Source: Thalassobium sp.
Lineage (GTDB): Bacteria > Pseudomonadota > Gammaproteobacteria > Pseudomonadales > Oceanobacteraceae
Reading direction: 5' to 3'
Assembly (NCBI GenBank): GCA_002733205.1
Contig: NVUW01000005.1
Span: 186,001 to 250,000, forward strand
Length of the DNA stretch: 64,000 nucleotides
Shown: positions 24,546 through 33,005 of the stretch, piece by piece
Layout of the letters: each line of letters opens with the position of its first letter
Position numbering within the stretch: the first letter of the stretch is position 1
Program-made: the position numbers and the translations under genes
Notes under the pieces: generated by a model
The model's database searches: none
The model's input: only the letters and a program-made list of their open reading frames with translations
What the model was told of the DNA's origin: nothing

Positions 24546-25235
24546 ATGGCCTTTGATCATCTGGCCTTCCGCGCCCGTTACCGTGCCTCTATTGCACGTT
24601 TTTATTCCGGTGGTCTGCATGCGCTGGTAGTCGCGGCAACCGGGCTGGCTGTCATCATTTACAGCTTCAGTCAGGTGGAGCAGGGCACTGTCGGCGAGTG
24701 GCTGTTACTGCCGCTGACTATAGTGCTGGTGAATTTCGGCGAATACGCCACCCACCGCTGGCTCGGACATCATAAAACCGGCATTGGCCGGCTGTTTTAT
24801 TCGCGCCATACCGGCGACCACCACAGCTTTTTTATTGAATCGGCCATGCCCTTTGAAAGCGTGCGCGACTGGCGTGTGGTGCTGTTCCCGGCCTGGCTGA
24901 TTTATGTGTTTTTAGTATTTCTGATTATTCCCGGTACTTTGCTGCTGCAATGGCTGTGGTCGGATAACGCCGGCTGGATTTATGCCGCTGCAGCACTGTG
25001 CGGTTATCTGTTTTATGAGGTGATGCACTTCAGTTATCACCTCCCGGCAGGCAGTTTTGTTGAACGCACGCCGATCTGGTGGCGGTTGCGGCATCTGCAC
25101 CAGTTACACCATGAACGCGAGCGTATGGCGCAGTGCAATTTCAATATCACCCTGCCGTTATTTGACTGGTTACTGGGCACGCTGTACTGGCGCGCACCGG
25201 GCAGTCGGGCGACATCCGGGGAGACAAACCAATGA
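24546..25235 (+). CDS. Fatty acid hydroxylase / sterol desaturase superfamily protein
   Basis: This integral membrane protein of 229 residues has four to five helices. The di-iron histidine clusters are HRWLGHH, HTGDHH, HFSYH and HLHQLHH. Their order and spacing match the fatty-acid-hydroxylase superfamily, which includes sterol desaturases, carotenoid hydroxylases and alkylglycerol monooxygenase. It would use O2 to hydroxylate or desaturate a lipid in the inner membrane. Start 24546 is chosen because AGGAG lies 6 nt upstream and abuts the first ATG (24540). It overlaps the next gene, a lysoplasmalogenase-like protein, by 4 nt. That coupling hints at an ether-lipid substrate. Confidence 0.85.
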   Translation: MAFDHLAFRARYRASIARFYSGGLHALVVAATGLAVIIYSFSQVEQGTVGEWLLLPLTIVLVNFGEYATHRWLGHHKTGIGRLFYSRHTGDHHSFFIESAMPFESVRDWRVVLFPAWLIYVFLVFLIIPGTLLLQWLWSDNAGWIYAAAALCGYLFYEVMHFSYHLPAGSFVERTPIWWRLRHLHQLHHERERMAQCNFNITLPLFDWLLGTLYWRAPGSRATSGETNQ

Positions 25236-25930
25236 AACACACACTGTTTGGCCTGGCCGTGATTCTCGGCGCGCTCTATATCCTGCTGTGGCCGCTGCAT
25301 CCGTATCCGCTCAGCTATGCCCTGAAAGCCAGCCCGCTATTGCTGCTGGCGGGTATTGCCTGGCAGCAATATAAACATGCCGGTCTTAGCCTGCGTGCAG
25401 CGTTTTTGTACAGTCTGGCGATGCTGACTTCAGCCGCCGGGGATGTGTTTCTCGACTTTGACCGCAGCCTGTATTTAAAGCAGGCGCTGGCGGCGTTTTT
25501 GCTGGCGCAGCTGAGTTATATCGCGCTGCTGTGGTCACTTCGTCAGAGCCGCCGTGGGGATTCGCTGCGGGCAATCTTGCCGGCGTTGTTTGCGGCCTTT
25601 CTGCTGTGGCAGTTTTACCCCAATACCGGCGCGCTGTGGTGGCCCGTCGTGGTGTATGTGCTGTGTTTATGGGGCATGGCAGTACTGGCGTTATGCAGCG
25701 GCAACCGCTGGATTGCCGCCGGCGGTGTGCTCTTTATGCTGGCCGACAGCCTGATCGGCGTAAACCGCTTCTGGCTGCCGTTTGAGCACTCCACACCGGT
25801 GATCGTCAGCATCTATATCAGCGCTCAGTTACTGCTGGGGTATGGTCTGTTGCTGGCGGCGGATTCACCTCTGCTGACGGCGCTAAGCGCTCGGCAGAAA
25901 AGCACGGCGGAATCCGCTCCGGCAAGCTGA
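25232..25930 (+). CDS. YhhN/TMEM86 family membrane protein (lysoplasmalogenase-like)
   Basis: This 232-residue protein has about eight membrane helices. The family motifs YALKASPLLLLAGIAW (conserved KP/KS helix), SAAGDVFLDFD (acidic GD motif) and FMLADSLIGVNRF (second Asp site) are present. The characterised members, TMEM86 and bacterial YhhN, hydrolyse the vinyl-ether bond of lysoplasmalogens. It is translationally coupled (ATGA overlap) to the fatty-acid-hydroxylase gene. Both enzymes are therefore likely to work on the same lipid pool under the divergent LysR regulator. Activity is inferred from family only. Confidence 0.8.
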   Translation: MKHTLFGLAVILGALYILLWPLHPYPLSYALKASPLLLLAGIAWQQYKHAGLSLRAAFLYSLAMLTSAAGDVFLDFDRSLYLKQALAAFLLAQLSYIALLWSLRQSRRGDSLRAILPALFAAFLLWQFYPNTGALWWPVVVYVLCLWGMAVLALCSGNRWIAAGGVLFMLADSLIGVNRFWLPFEHSTPVIVSIYISAQLLLGYGLLLAADSPLLTALSARQKSTAESAPAS

Positions 25931-26026
25931 AATCGGTGATTGCGTCAGGGCGGTGGATGGTTTAGTTTGCCGCTTCTTTACGGTCATTATTGGCCAGTTC
26001 TGTCGCATAGCAGTGTGAGTGTTCCC

Positions 26027-26386
26027 ATGGCAAAAAAATCTTCTTCCGGTGGTCTGGTGTATTCAACCGAGTTTGGCCGTGCCTGTCCTGAGTGTCGCGA
26101 ACCTCAGGATCAGTGCCGTTGCGGCGAACCAGAAGTACCCGCCGGGGATGGTATTGTGCGCGTCAGCCGCGAGAGCAAAGGCCGTGGCGGCAAAGTGGTA
26201 ACCATTGTCAGCGGTGTGCCTTTGGCAGGCGCCGAGCTGAAGACGCTGGCGAAAGAACTGAAGCAGAAATGCGGCGTGGGTGGCGCATTAAAAGACGGAC
26301 TGATTGAAATTCAGGGCGATCAGCGTGACCTGCTGGTCAGCGAGCTGAGCAAGCGCGGTTTTACCGTTAAAAAAGCAGGTGGCTGA
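26027..26386 (+). CDS. yciH: SUI1/YciH family translation initiation factor-like protein
   Basis: This 119-residue protein is the typical length. It has an N-terminal Cys-containing segment (ACPECREPQDQCRC) and the SUI1 core (VRVSRESKGRGGKVVTIVSGVPLAG, CGVGGALKDGLIEIQGDQRD). It is a bacterial eIF1 homologue that influences start-codon selection in vitro; its cellular role is modest and poorly defined. Start ATG 26027 is preferred over the upstream in-frame ATG at 25940, which adds an unconserved leader. It is cytosolic. The next gene begins one nucleotide after its stop, so it is probably transcribed with the KefF/KefC pair. Confidence 0.9.
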   Translation: MAKKSSSGGLVYSTEFGRACPECREPQDQCRCGEPEVPAGDGIVRVSRESKGRGGKVVTIVSGVPLAGAELKTLAKELKQKCGVGGALKDGLIEIQGDQRDLLVSELSKRGFTVKKAGG

Positions 26387-26387
26387 G

Positions 26388-27020
26388 ATGCAGGCAGCCT
26401 CTGCTGGCACTCAGGCCGATTTACCGCCACCACGTGCGCTGATCGTTTACGCCCATCCCCAGCATCAGCATTCCTACGGCAACCGCGAATTACTGGCGGC
26501 TGTGCAGGGTCTGGAGCAGGTCACCGTGCATGACCTGTATGAAGAGTATCCCGATTTTCATATCGACGTGGCGCGCGAGCAGGCGCTGCTGCTGTCCCAC
26601 GATCTGATTATTTTTCAGTTTCCGCTGTACTGGTACAGCGCCCCGGCCTTACTGAAAGAATGGCAGGACCGGGTGTTCGACTTTGGCTTTGCCTATGGTC
26701 AGAACGTACAGCAGGAACAGCAATCTCAGGCGCTGGCGGGCAAGGCGTTGTGGCTGGTGATTACCGCCGGTGGGCCGGTGAATTCATTCCGCGACGAAGG
26801 CATTAACCGCCGTCCGCTGAACGATTATCTGCTGCCCTTTGAGCAGAGTGCGGCGCTGTGCGATATGCGTTATCTGGAGCCTTTTGCCGTGTACCGTATC
26901 CGCAAGCTGACCAAACCTTATCTGCAGGAACGCGCCGAAGAATACCGTGCCGCGCTGTTGCAGCATCTGCGCGATCTGGATGCTCCTCACCCCCATCCCC
27001 AGGAGAATGCCGATGCATGA
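26388..27020 (+). CDS. KefF-like NAD(P)H quinone oxidoreductase
   Basis: This 210-residue flavodoxin-fold protein has the FMN phosphate loop HPQHQHSYGNR, the segment FQFPLYWYSAPALLKEWQDRVFDFGFAYG, and VITAGGPVNSFRDEG. These match the KefF/MdaB/YwrO group. KefF binds the KefC channel as a soluble regulatory subunit and has quinone reductase activity. Here it lies directly upstream of a KefC-type gene and overlaps it by 8 nt, which strongly supports that role. Start 26388 is preferred over GTG 26379. The cytosolic protein likely helps potassium efflux respond to electrophile stress. Confidence 0.9.
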   Translation: MQAASAGTQADLPPPRALIVYAHPQHQHSYGNRELLAAVQGLEQVTVHDLYEEYPDFHIDVAREQALLLSHDLIIFQFPLYWYSAPALLKEWQDRVFDFGFAYGQNVQQEQQSQALAGKALWLVITAGGPVNSFRDEGINRRPLNDYLLPFEQSAALCDMRYLEPFAVYRIRKLTKPYLQERAEEYRAALLQHLRDLDAPHPHPQENADA

Positions 27021-28848
27021 CAGCGGCTTAATGCAGCAGGCTTTTGTTTTTCTGCTGTCGGCGGTGGTGGCGGTGCCCGTGGCCAAGCGTCTTGGTCTGG
27101 GCTCGGTACTGGGCTATCTCTGTGCCGGTGCGGTAATCGGCCCCTTTGCGCTGGGCTTGATCGGTAACGACGTTGAAGGCGTGATGGCCTTTGCCGAATT
27201 CGGCGTGGTGATGATGCTGTTTCTGGTCGGCCTCGAACTCGACCCGTCGCTGTTATGGCGTATGCGCGTGCCTATTTTAGGGCTCGGCGGCCTCCAGGTA
27301 GTGGTCACCAGTGTGCTGATTCTGCTGGTCGGTGTGCAGCTGGGTTTTCCCTGGCAGCAGAGTCTGGCGGTGGGCATGATTCTGGCAATGTCATCGACCG
27401 CCATCGTGTTACAGACCCTGAATGAAAAATCACTGCTGAAAACCGAAGCCGGGCAATCGGCCTTTGCTGTGCTGCTGTTTCAGGATATTGCCGTGATACC
27501 GATGCTGGCCATTCTGCCGCTGCTGGCACTGGACAGCTCGCTGGTGGCTGCGGCATCGCACACCGGTTTGTCTGGTTGGCAGAAAACCCTGCTGGTACTG
27601 GCGGTGGTGGCCTCTATTGTGATTGTTGGCCGCTGGGTCAGCCGCCATCTGTTCCGCATTATTGCCAATACCCGTATGCGCGAAACCTTTACCGCCACTG
27701 CACTGGCGCTGGTGGTGGGTATTGCGCTGCTGATGGAGCTGGTCGGGTTGTCACCGGCACTGGGCACCTTTGTTGCCGGGGTGGTATTGGCCAACAGTGA
27801 GTACCGCCACGAGCTGGAAGCGGAGATTGAGCCGTTTAAAGGCCTGTTGCTGGCGCTGTTCTTTATTTCCGTTGGTGCCAGCATCGACTTCGCCTTGCTG
27901 GCGGCCAAACCCTGGCTGGTGCTGGAACTGGTGCTGGGACTGATCATCATCAAAATGCTGGTGCTGATTGTGCTGGCGCGGCTGTTTGGTCTGTCGGCGC
28001 AGAGCAACGGTATTTTTACCTTTGCTCTCGCCCAGGGCGGTGAGTTTGCCTTTGTGCTGTTCACCTTTGCCGGTAATAACCAGATTCTGCCTGCGACGAT
28101 GATTGAGCCGCTGGTGCTGGTGGTCGCGCTGAGCATGGCCGCCACACCGCTGCTGATTATCCTTAACGAGCGCCTGATTCTGCCGCGCCTGTCGGGCAAT
28201 AACAGCACGCGCCCACACGATCAGATCGAATCGGAAGAAGCGCGGGCCATCGTGGTCGGCTTCGGTCGCTTCGGCCAGATTGTTGGCCGTCTGCTGCGTA
28301 TGAACGGCTTTGCCATTACGGTTCTGGAGCACGACGCGACTCAGGTGGATACCGTACGGCGTTTTGGCCATAAAGTGTTTTACGGCGATGCCGCGCGCCT
28401 CGATCTGCTCGAAGCCGCCGGACTGGCTGACGCCGAACTCTTGGTCGTCGCCATCGATGATCACGAACGCTGTCTGCAAATCGTGGAGGTAGTACGCCGC
28501 CATTACCCGCAGCTGCGCATTATTGCCCGCGCCCGTGGTCGTCGTCAGGCGGCGGAAATGCTGCGTGCCGGGGCCGATCATGTGGAGCGTGAAACCTTTA
28601 ACTCAGCGCTGGCGCTGGGCCGTGAAGCATTGCGTTCGCTTGGCTTCCGCGCCTATCAGGCACAGCGTGCGGCGGAGCTGTTCCGTCACCACGATGAACT
28701 GAATGTACGCTCGCTGGGCGAAGTGCTGGACGACGAATCTGCCTTTATTAACCGCGCGCGCCAGCATGCAGTCGATCTGGAACAGGTGCTGAAAAACGAC
28801 CAGAAGGTTGATGCCGAAAGTGGCGATCAGGCCTGGGACCGGGACTAG
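27013..28848 (+). CDS. Glutathione-regulated potassium efflux (KefB/KefC) antiporter
   Basis: This 611-residue protein has an N-terminal CPA2 Na+/H+ exchanger domain of about 12-13 helices (to about 390), including AMSSTAIVLQTLNEKSLL and FQDIAVIPML. A cytosolic RCK/TrkA-N domain follows, with the Rossmann motif VVGFGRFGQIVGRLL and later DDHERCLQIVEVVRRHYP. Kef systems are held shut by glutathione and opened by glutathione adducts, acidifying the cytoplasm to protect from electrophiles. Start 27013 has AGGAG seven nucleotides upstream. The KefF-like gene immediately upstream completes the pair. The GST locus at 5.6 kb belongs to the same type of stress response but is far away. Confidence 0.9.
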   Translation: MHDSGLMQQAFVFLLSAVVAVPVAKRLGLGSVLGYLCAGAVIGPFALGLIGNDVEGVMAFAEFGVVMMLFLVGLELDPSLLWRMRVPILGLGGLQVVVTSVLILLVGVQLGFPWQQSLAVGMILAMSSTAIVLQTLNEKSLLKTEAGQSAFAVLLFQDIAVIPMLAILPLLALDSSLVAAASHTGLSGWQKTLLVLAVVASIVIVGRWVSRHLFRIIANTRMRETFTATALALVVGIALLMELVGLSPALGTFVAGVVLANSEYRHELEAEIEPFKGLLLALFFISVGASIDFALLAAKPWLVLELVLGLIIIKMLVLIVLARLFGLSAQSNGIFTFALAQGGEFAFVLFTFAGNNQILPATMIEPLVLVVALSMAATPLLIILNERLILPRLSGNNSTRPHDQIESEEARAIVVGFGRFGQIVGRLLRMNGFAITVLEHDATQVDTVRRFGHKVFYGDAARLDLLEAAGLADAELLVVAIDDHERCLQIVEVVRRHYPQLRIIARARGRRQAAEMLRAGADHVERETFNSALALGREALRSLGFRAYQAQRAAELFRHHDELNVRSLGEVLDDESAFINRARQHAVDLEQVLKNDQKVDAESGDQAWDRD

Positions 28849-28892
28849 CTGGTATCCCAGGCGGTAGCTGAATGAGGCGATAGAACAGGCAC

Positions 28893-29288
28893 TTACAGCG
28901 CCTGTAAGTGCTCGCTCAGCTGGGCACGGATAGGCTCCGGAATCGTCACCGACTGCTTGGCGTCGTGATCAAAATGCACCATCACCGCCGAGCCGCGGGC
29001 GCCCATTCGGCCTTCCTGCCAGGCTTCGTGGGCAATCACCATAGAGCTGTTGCCCAGCTTGGTGAGGTAAGTGCGGATCTCCACATCTTTGCCGTAAAAC
29101 AGTTCACCAACAAATTCGACTTCGATTTTGGCGATGATCAGATGCCAGTTGTTGATATCCAGATCCGGGGTAAACAGCCGGAACAGCGGCGTGCGGGCAT
29201 CTTCAAACCAGACCGGTAAAACGGTGTTGTTGATATGACCCAGGGCATCGGTTTCCACAAAGCGCGGGCTCAGGTGGTGCGTCCACAT
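28893..29288 (-). CDS. Thioesterase of the 4HBT hot-dog family
   Basis: This 131-residue protein is the usual length for a single hot-dog domain. Recognisable parts are PRFVETDALGHINNTVLPVWFEDAR (catalytic Asp region D...GHINN) and IAKIEVEFVGELFYGKDVEIRTYLTKLGNSSMVIAHEAW. It is predicted to hydrolyse an acyl-CoA thioester in the cytosol; the chain-length preference is not visible. It lies on its own between the Kef operon and tadA, convergent with the former. Confidence 0.85.
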   Translation of the reverse strand: MWTHHLSPRFVETDALGHINNTVLPVWFEDARTPLFRLFTPDLDINNWHLIIAKIEVEFVGELFYGKDVEIRTYLTKLGNSSMVIAHEAWQEGRMGARGSAVMVHFDHDAKQSVTIPEPIRAQLSEHLQAL

Positions 29289-29347
29289 AATATTATTCCT
29301 GTTATCAGTAGGTCACTGATTGTACCTGCTGAATCTGTCAGCGGTAC

Positions 29348-29398
29348 TGGCAAAGAGTATAAAATGACAATGAGTATACAATGGCAAAGAGTATAAAA
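29348..29398. repeat. Three tandem 17-bp repeats upstream of tadA
   Basis: TGGCAAAGAGTATAAAA, TGACAATGAGTATACAA and TGGCAAAGAGTATAAAA lie back to back. Units 1 and 3 are identical; unit 2 differs at 3 positions. They sit between the divergent thioesterase and tadA genes and include TATAAA-like -10 sequences. Confidence 0.85.
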
Positions 29399-29454
29399 TG
29401 CCCGGCGCCCTGAGCCATCCATTCACGATTTCAGTCAGATAATACGAGGCCACT

Positions 29455-29985
29455 TTGCCAGATTCCGCCACGCACATCAGTAACGACGAACAGGGCATGC
29501 AGCTGGCGCTGGCCGAAGCACAGCGCGCCTACGATGCCGGTGAAGTGCCGGTGGGCGCAGTGGTGGTGCTGGATGGCAAAGTGATCGGCCGTGGGTTTAA
29601 TCAGCCGATTACCAGCCTTGATCCCAGTGCTCACGCTGAGATGGTTGCCGTTCGTGATGCCGCCAGAAATATCGGTAATTACCGCCTGCCGGGGGCCACG
29701 CTGTATGTCACCGTGGAGCCCTGTACCATGTGTACCGGTTTATTAATTCACAGCCGCATTGCACGGCTGGTTTATGGCGCGACCGAACCGAAAGCCGGGG
29801 CGATAGAAAGTGCGCTGCAGTTACCGGCACAGCCTTTTTATAATCATGTGATGGAAATAGAGGGCGGGGTGCTTGCTGAGCAATGCTCCGCTATGATGTC
29901 ATCCTTCTTTGCCATGCGCCGCGAAGCGAAAAAGCGTCTGAAGCAGGCGGTGCCTCCTGCGGCAGACGATACCGGTCATGAGTGA
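29455..29985 (+). CDS. tadA: tRNA-specific adenosine-34 deaminase
   Basis: This 176-residue protein has the zinc deaminase motifs HAEMVAVRDA (His ligand and catalytic Glu) and PCTMCTGLLIHSRI (the two Cys ligands), and the TadA-typical FNQPITSLDPSAHAE. It converts A34 to inosine in the anticodon of tRNA-Arg(ACG), and is essential in many bacteria. TTG at 29455 with GAGG upstream is the likely start, since the first helix (DEQGMQLALAEAQ) needs residues before the internal ATG at 29497. The C-terminal tail is Lys/Arg/Pro-rich and unconserved. Confidence 0.92.
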   Translation: MPDSATHISNDEQGMQLALAEAQRAYDAGEVPVGAVVVLDGKVIGRGFNQPITSLDPSAHAEMVAVRDAARNIGNYRLPGATLYVTVEPCTMCTGLLIHSRIARLVYGATEPKAGAIESALQLPAQPFYNHVMEIEGGVLAEQCSAMMSSFFAMRREAKKRLKQAVPPAADDTGHE

Positions 29986-30113
29986 CTGACTGCCGGGCAA
30001 AAAGATAATAAAAAGTAAGAACAATAATAATAAAAAAACGACCAACCATTCCTGATCACGACAACCCGTACCAAACATTAAAAACATTAAAAACGCTTAC
30101 CGGGAATACGTTT

Positions 30114-31109
30114 ATGCCTGTTTTACGTTCAGTGCTTCTGGCACTGCTGTCACTGCAATTACTCGCCTGCGCCAAAATGCAGGACACCATGTTTGAAACC
30201 GGCCTGAAAGCCGAGCGCGCGCTGTCGGCGCTTAACCGCCATGAGCTGGATGTGGCGGATCATCACTGGGTGTATCTCGATTCAGAAACCGCCGATGCGC
30301 CGGTGCTGCTGATGCTGCATGGCTTTGCCGTCGATAAAGACAACTGGCTGCGTTTTGCCCGCCATTTTAAAGATTACCGGGTGATCGCACCGGATTTACC
30401 CGGCCACGGTGAAAGCTCTTACAATCCGCAGCTGACCTACGATTTTGCCGCCCAGGCCGGCTGGCTGGCGGAGTTTGTTGACGCGCTCCGGCTCACTCAG
30501 CCCGTACACATACTGGGGAATTCTATGGGCGGTGGTATTGCCCTGCTTTACAGCGCGGCGCATCCGCAGCAGGTGGCTTCCATTACGCTGATTGACGCTG
30601 CTGGTGTGTATCCGCCGCAGCTGAGCGAATTCCAACAGATTATTGATAACGGCGGACGCAATCCGCTGGTGGTGAAAACCGCTGAGGATTACGACGCGCT
30701 GCGCAACTTTGCCATGGTGCAGCAGCCGTTCCTGCCGTGGCCTGCCCCGGCTGTGCTGGCGCGCCGCGCGATGGCACGCAATGCGATTAATACCGACATC
30801 TTTGCCGATATTCATGCCGTGGCCGAAGCGGCACGCCACAACGACGATAACTTGCGTCTGCTGGAGCAGATTCAGCAACCGGTACTGATTCTCTGGGGTG
30901 AGCAAGACCGCGTGCTGGATGTCAGTTCAGTGGGCGTGTTTGAGCAGCATCTGGCACACAGCCAGAGCCATATTTTTGCCAATGTGGGTCATGCGCCAAT
31001 GCTGGAGGTACCGGATGACAGTGCAGAAGTGGTGCGCACATTCCTGCAGGAATTGCCGCCTCAGCAGCAACTCCTGCAACCGTCGCAGACGGCTCAGAGC
31101 GGGGAATAA
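30114..31109 (+). CDS. Alpha/beta hydrolase lipoprotein (lipase-like)
   Basis: This 331-residue protein has a lipoprotein signal peptide (SLQLLACAKM, LLAC lipobox). The hydrolase core has the oxyanion motif HGFAVDKDNWLRFARHF, the nucleophile elbow GNSMGGG, acid in WGEQDRVLD and catalytic His in NVGHAPMLEVP. It resembles the LipG-like and monoacylglycerol-lipase-like hydrolases of gammaproteobacteria. It is anchored in the envelope and probably hydrolyses an ester lipid. A 128-nt AT-rich gap separates it from tadA. The stop codon overlaps the foot of the mltF terminator hairpin on the other strand. Confidence 0.85.
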   Translation: MPVLRSVLLALLSLQLLACAKMQDTMFETGLKAERALSALNRHELDVADHHWVYLDSETADAPVLLMLHGFAVDKDNWLRFARHFKDYRVIAPDLPGHGESSYNPQLTYDFAAQAGWLAEFVDALRLTQPVHILGNSMGGGIALLYSAAHPQQVASITLIDAAGVYPPQLSEFQQIIDNGGRNPLVVKTAEDYDALRNFAMVQQPFLPWPAPAVLARRAMARNAINTDIFADIHAVAEAARHNDDNLRLLEQIQQPVLILWGEQDRVLDVSSVGVFEQHLAHSQSHIFANVGHAPMLEVPDDSAEVVRTFLQELPPQQQLLQPSQTAQSGE

Positions 31110-31134
31110 AAAAAGCGGATAAAAACTTATCCGC
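31105..31134 (-). terminator. Rho-independent terminator for mltF
   Basis: On the minus strand GCGGATAA-GTTT-TTATCCGC is followed by seven Ts. It lies between the convergent lipase and mltF genes and serves the minus strand. Confidence 0.85.
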
Positions 31135-31148
31135 GAAACTCACTATTG

Positions 31149-32588
31149 CTATAGGAGTGGAGGAATAACGGTGATCAGTGATGATGACAGCATCAGAGCA
31201 TTTTCGTCATCGCTGAATGTTTGACTCTGCTCTTCGTTCCAGACCAGAACATCGTAGTAACGGCGGATATTCTGCACGTAATCAACCGGCTCCTGGCCAC
31301 GGGCAAAACCGTGGCGGGTGTGGCGGTAGTAACGTTTCTGGCTTAGCAGTGGCAGGGCGTCTTTAACGTCCAGCCATAAATTCGGATTGCCGCCCATCTG
31401 TTCGGTAATTTTGCGCGCATCGCGCAGGTGGCCGAAGCCCACGTTATAGGCGGCCAGTGCCAGCCAGGTACGGTCCGGTTCCTGTACTTCTTCACCCAGA
31501 CGCTCACGCAGCTTGGCCAGATAACGGCTGCCACCAAAAATACTCTGCTTAGGGTCGAGGCGATTTTTTACGCCCAGTTCGCGTGCGGTGTTGCGGGTCA
31601 GCATCATCAGGCCACGGACACCGGTAAAGCTTTTGGCGGTCGGGTTCCAGTGGCTTTCCTGATAACCCACCGCAGCCAGCAGACGCCAGTCAAAACCGTG
31701 ATCGGCACCGGCTTTCTCAAAATGTGGCTTGTATGTATCCAGCTTGCGGCTGGTCTGACGCAGGAAGCGTTTGGCACCAACATAGTCGAGTTTATCCAGA
31801 TGGCCGTAGTAGCGTTCTTCCAGACCAGCCAGCAGGGCGGCATTTTCTTTATTGCCGAAAAATTCATTCGCGGCCTGATGCAGGCTGTCGTCGCGGCTGT
31901 GACTGAATGCCCAGGCAATGTTTTGCTGCTCGCTTAAATCAAAGGCGATGGCGAGGTTAGGGAAGTAAGCCTGCAGCACATCAAACTCGTTGGAATCGAC
32001 CACGGTAAAGTCGATATTGCCGCTGGCCACCATCTGCAGCATATCGGCCACTTCCAGATCGGGGGTTTCGCTCCAGGTCAGCTCAGGAATCTGGCTGTGT
32101 TGCAGCGCGCGCAGGCGTTCTGCATGGCTGGAGCCGGAAGCAACGATTAACTGACCGCTGGCCAGATCGGTCACTTCACGCGGGCGCAATGCCCCACGGC
32201 GGTAGATAACCTGCTCGGTTACCTGCATATAAGGCTGCGAGAAGCGGAACCAGCGTTCACGCTCGGCGGTATGAGTGAGACCGGCGGCCGCGAAGACCGC
32301 CTTTCCTGTCTCGAGGGTGCTGAAAATGTCATTCAGATTATCGGCCACCACAACGTTAAGGGTAACGCCGAGATGGTCGGCAAAGGCGCGGGCCAGTTCG
32401 AATTCGTAGCCAGCCGGGCCGCTGCGGTCTTCATAAAAGCTGGTCGGGCTGTTACGCGTTACCATGACAATCTCACCATGCATCCGCACCTGTTCCAGGT
32501 TGTTCGGACGCACGCTGCCGGTCAGTGCGGTTAAGCACAGGGCTGCCATCGAGATGGTTGTAAGTAGACGAGTTATGCCAGATCGCAT
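31149..32588 (-). CDS. mltF: Membrane-bound lytic murein transglycosylase F
   Basis: This 479-residue protein has an N-terminal signal (MRSGITRLLTTISMAALCL). A solute-binding SBP_bac_3 domain (about 35-265) contains SGPAGYEFELARAFADHLGV. The SLT domain (about 285-450) contains GYQESHWNPTAKSFTGVRGLMML, in which the Glu is catalytic, and WLALAAYNVGFGHLRDA. This domain order is specific to MltF. It cleaves the glycan strand of peptidoglycan at the outer membrane to form 1,6-anhydro-muropeptides. The N-terminal domain gives allosteric control by muropeptides in characterised homologues. It is divergent from purL, and a strong terminator follows. Confidence 0.92.
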   Translation of the reverse strand: MRSGITRLLTTISMAALCLTALTGSVRPNNLEQVRMHGEIVMVTRNSPTSFYEDRSGPAGYEFELARAFADHLGVTLNVVVADNLNDIFSTLETGKAVFAAAGLTHTAERERWFRFSQPYMQVTEQVIYRRGALRPREVTDLASGQLIVASGSSHAERLRALQHSQIPELTWSETPDLEVADMLQMVASGNIDFTVVDSNEFDVLQAYFPNLAIAFDLSEQQNIAWAFSHSRDDSLHQAANEFFGNKENAALLAGLEERYYGHLDKLDYVGAKRFLRQTSRKLDTYKPHFEKAGADHGFDWRLLAAVGYQESHWNPTAKSFTGVRGLMMLTRNTARELGVKNRLDPKQSIFGGSRYLAKLRERLGEEVQEPDRTWLALAAYNVGFGHLRDARKITEQMGGNPNLWLDVKDALPLLSQKRYYRHTRHGFARGQEPVDYVQNIRRYYDVLVWNEEQSQTFSDDENALMLSSSLITVIPPLL

Positions 32589-33005
32589 TCAAATATCCCG
32601 TAATTATGCACTATTTTAGTGCATTTCGTGAAATCTTGGCTCATTGTAGCGTGGTGATCGCTTAAAAAACAACCGACCGGCGGGTGATGTTTGCAAAATG
32701 ATGACTATTTCGTGTCGTTATAGTGACCTAACCCGTTGAAACGCTTCTGTTTTTTCTGTATGCCTCAGCCGTTTGGGTTGGTCAGCAACGCACTGTTGCT
32801 GATTTTGCAACGATGATCCGCTTTTAACGCTGGCTTCTCCGTTTGTTGCAACCAGAGCAGACCAGTGAAGCAGGTTGCAGCCAGGTGCTGGCAGATTACT
32901 GCCACAGGCCTGGCTGAAGACCGCACAAATCTGGTGTGAACAGGCACTCTCCGGTATCATTCGCGCTCATTTTGACCCACCTCCTTACGTTGGAGTTTTC
33001 CCCCG
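32589..33005. promoter_or_regulatory. Divergent mltF / purL control region
   Basis: A perfect palindrome TGCACTA-ttt-TAGTGCA (32607-32623) lies 19 nt before the mltF start and could be an operator or leader hairpin. I searched for a PurR box and saw no clear match. TTGCAAC/GTTGCA motifs recur at about 32805, 32845 and 32875. No gene is evident. Confidence 0.4.

Noticed and set aside
27480..28581. Long antisense ORFs across kefC
   Set aside because: Shadows of a strongly biased coding sequence; no start signals and no domain pattern.
32589..33005. PurR operator before purL
   Set aside because: No sequence close to the ACGCAAACGTTTGCGT consensus; only partial TTGCAA-like motifs.
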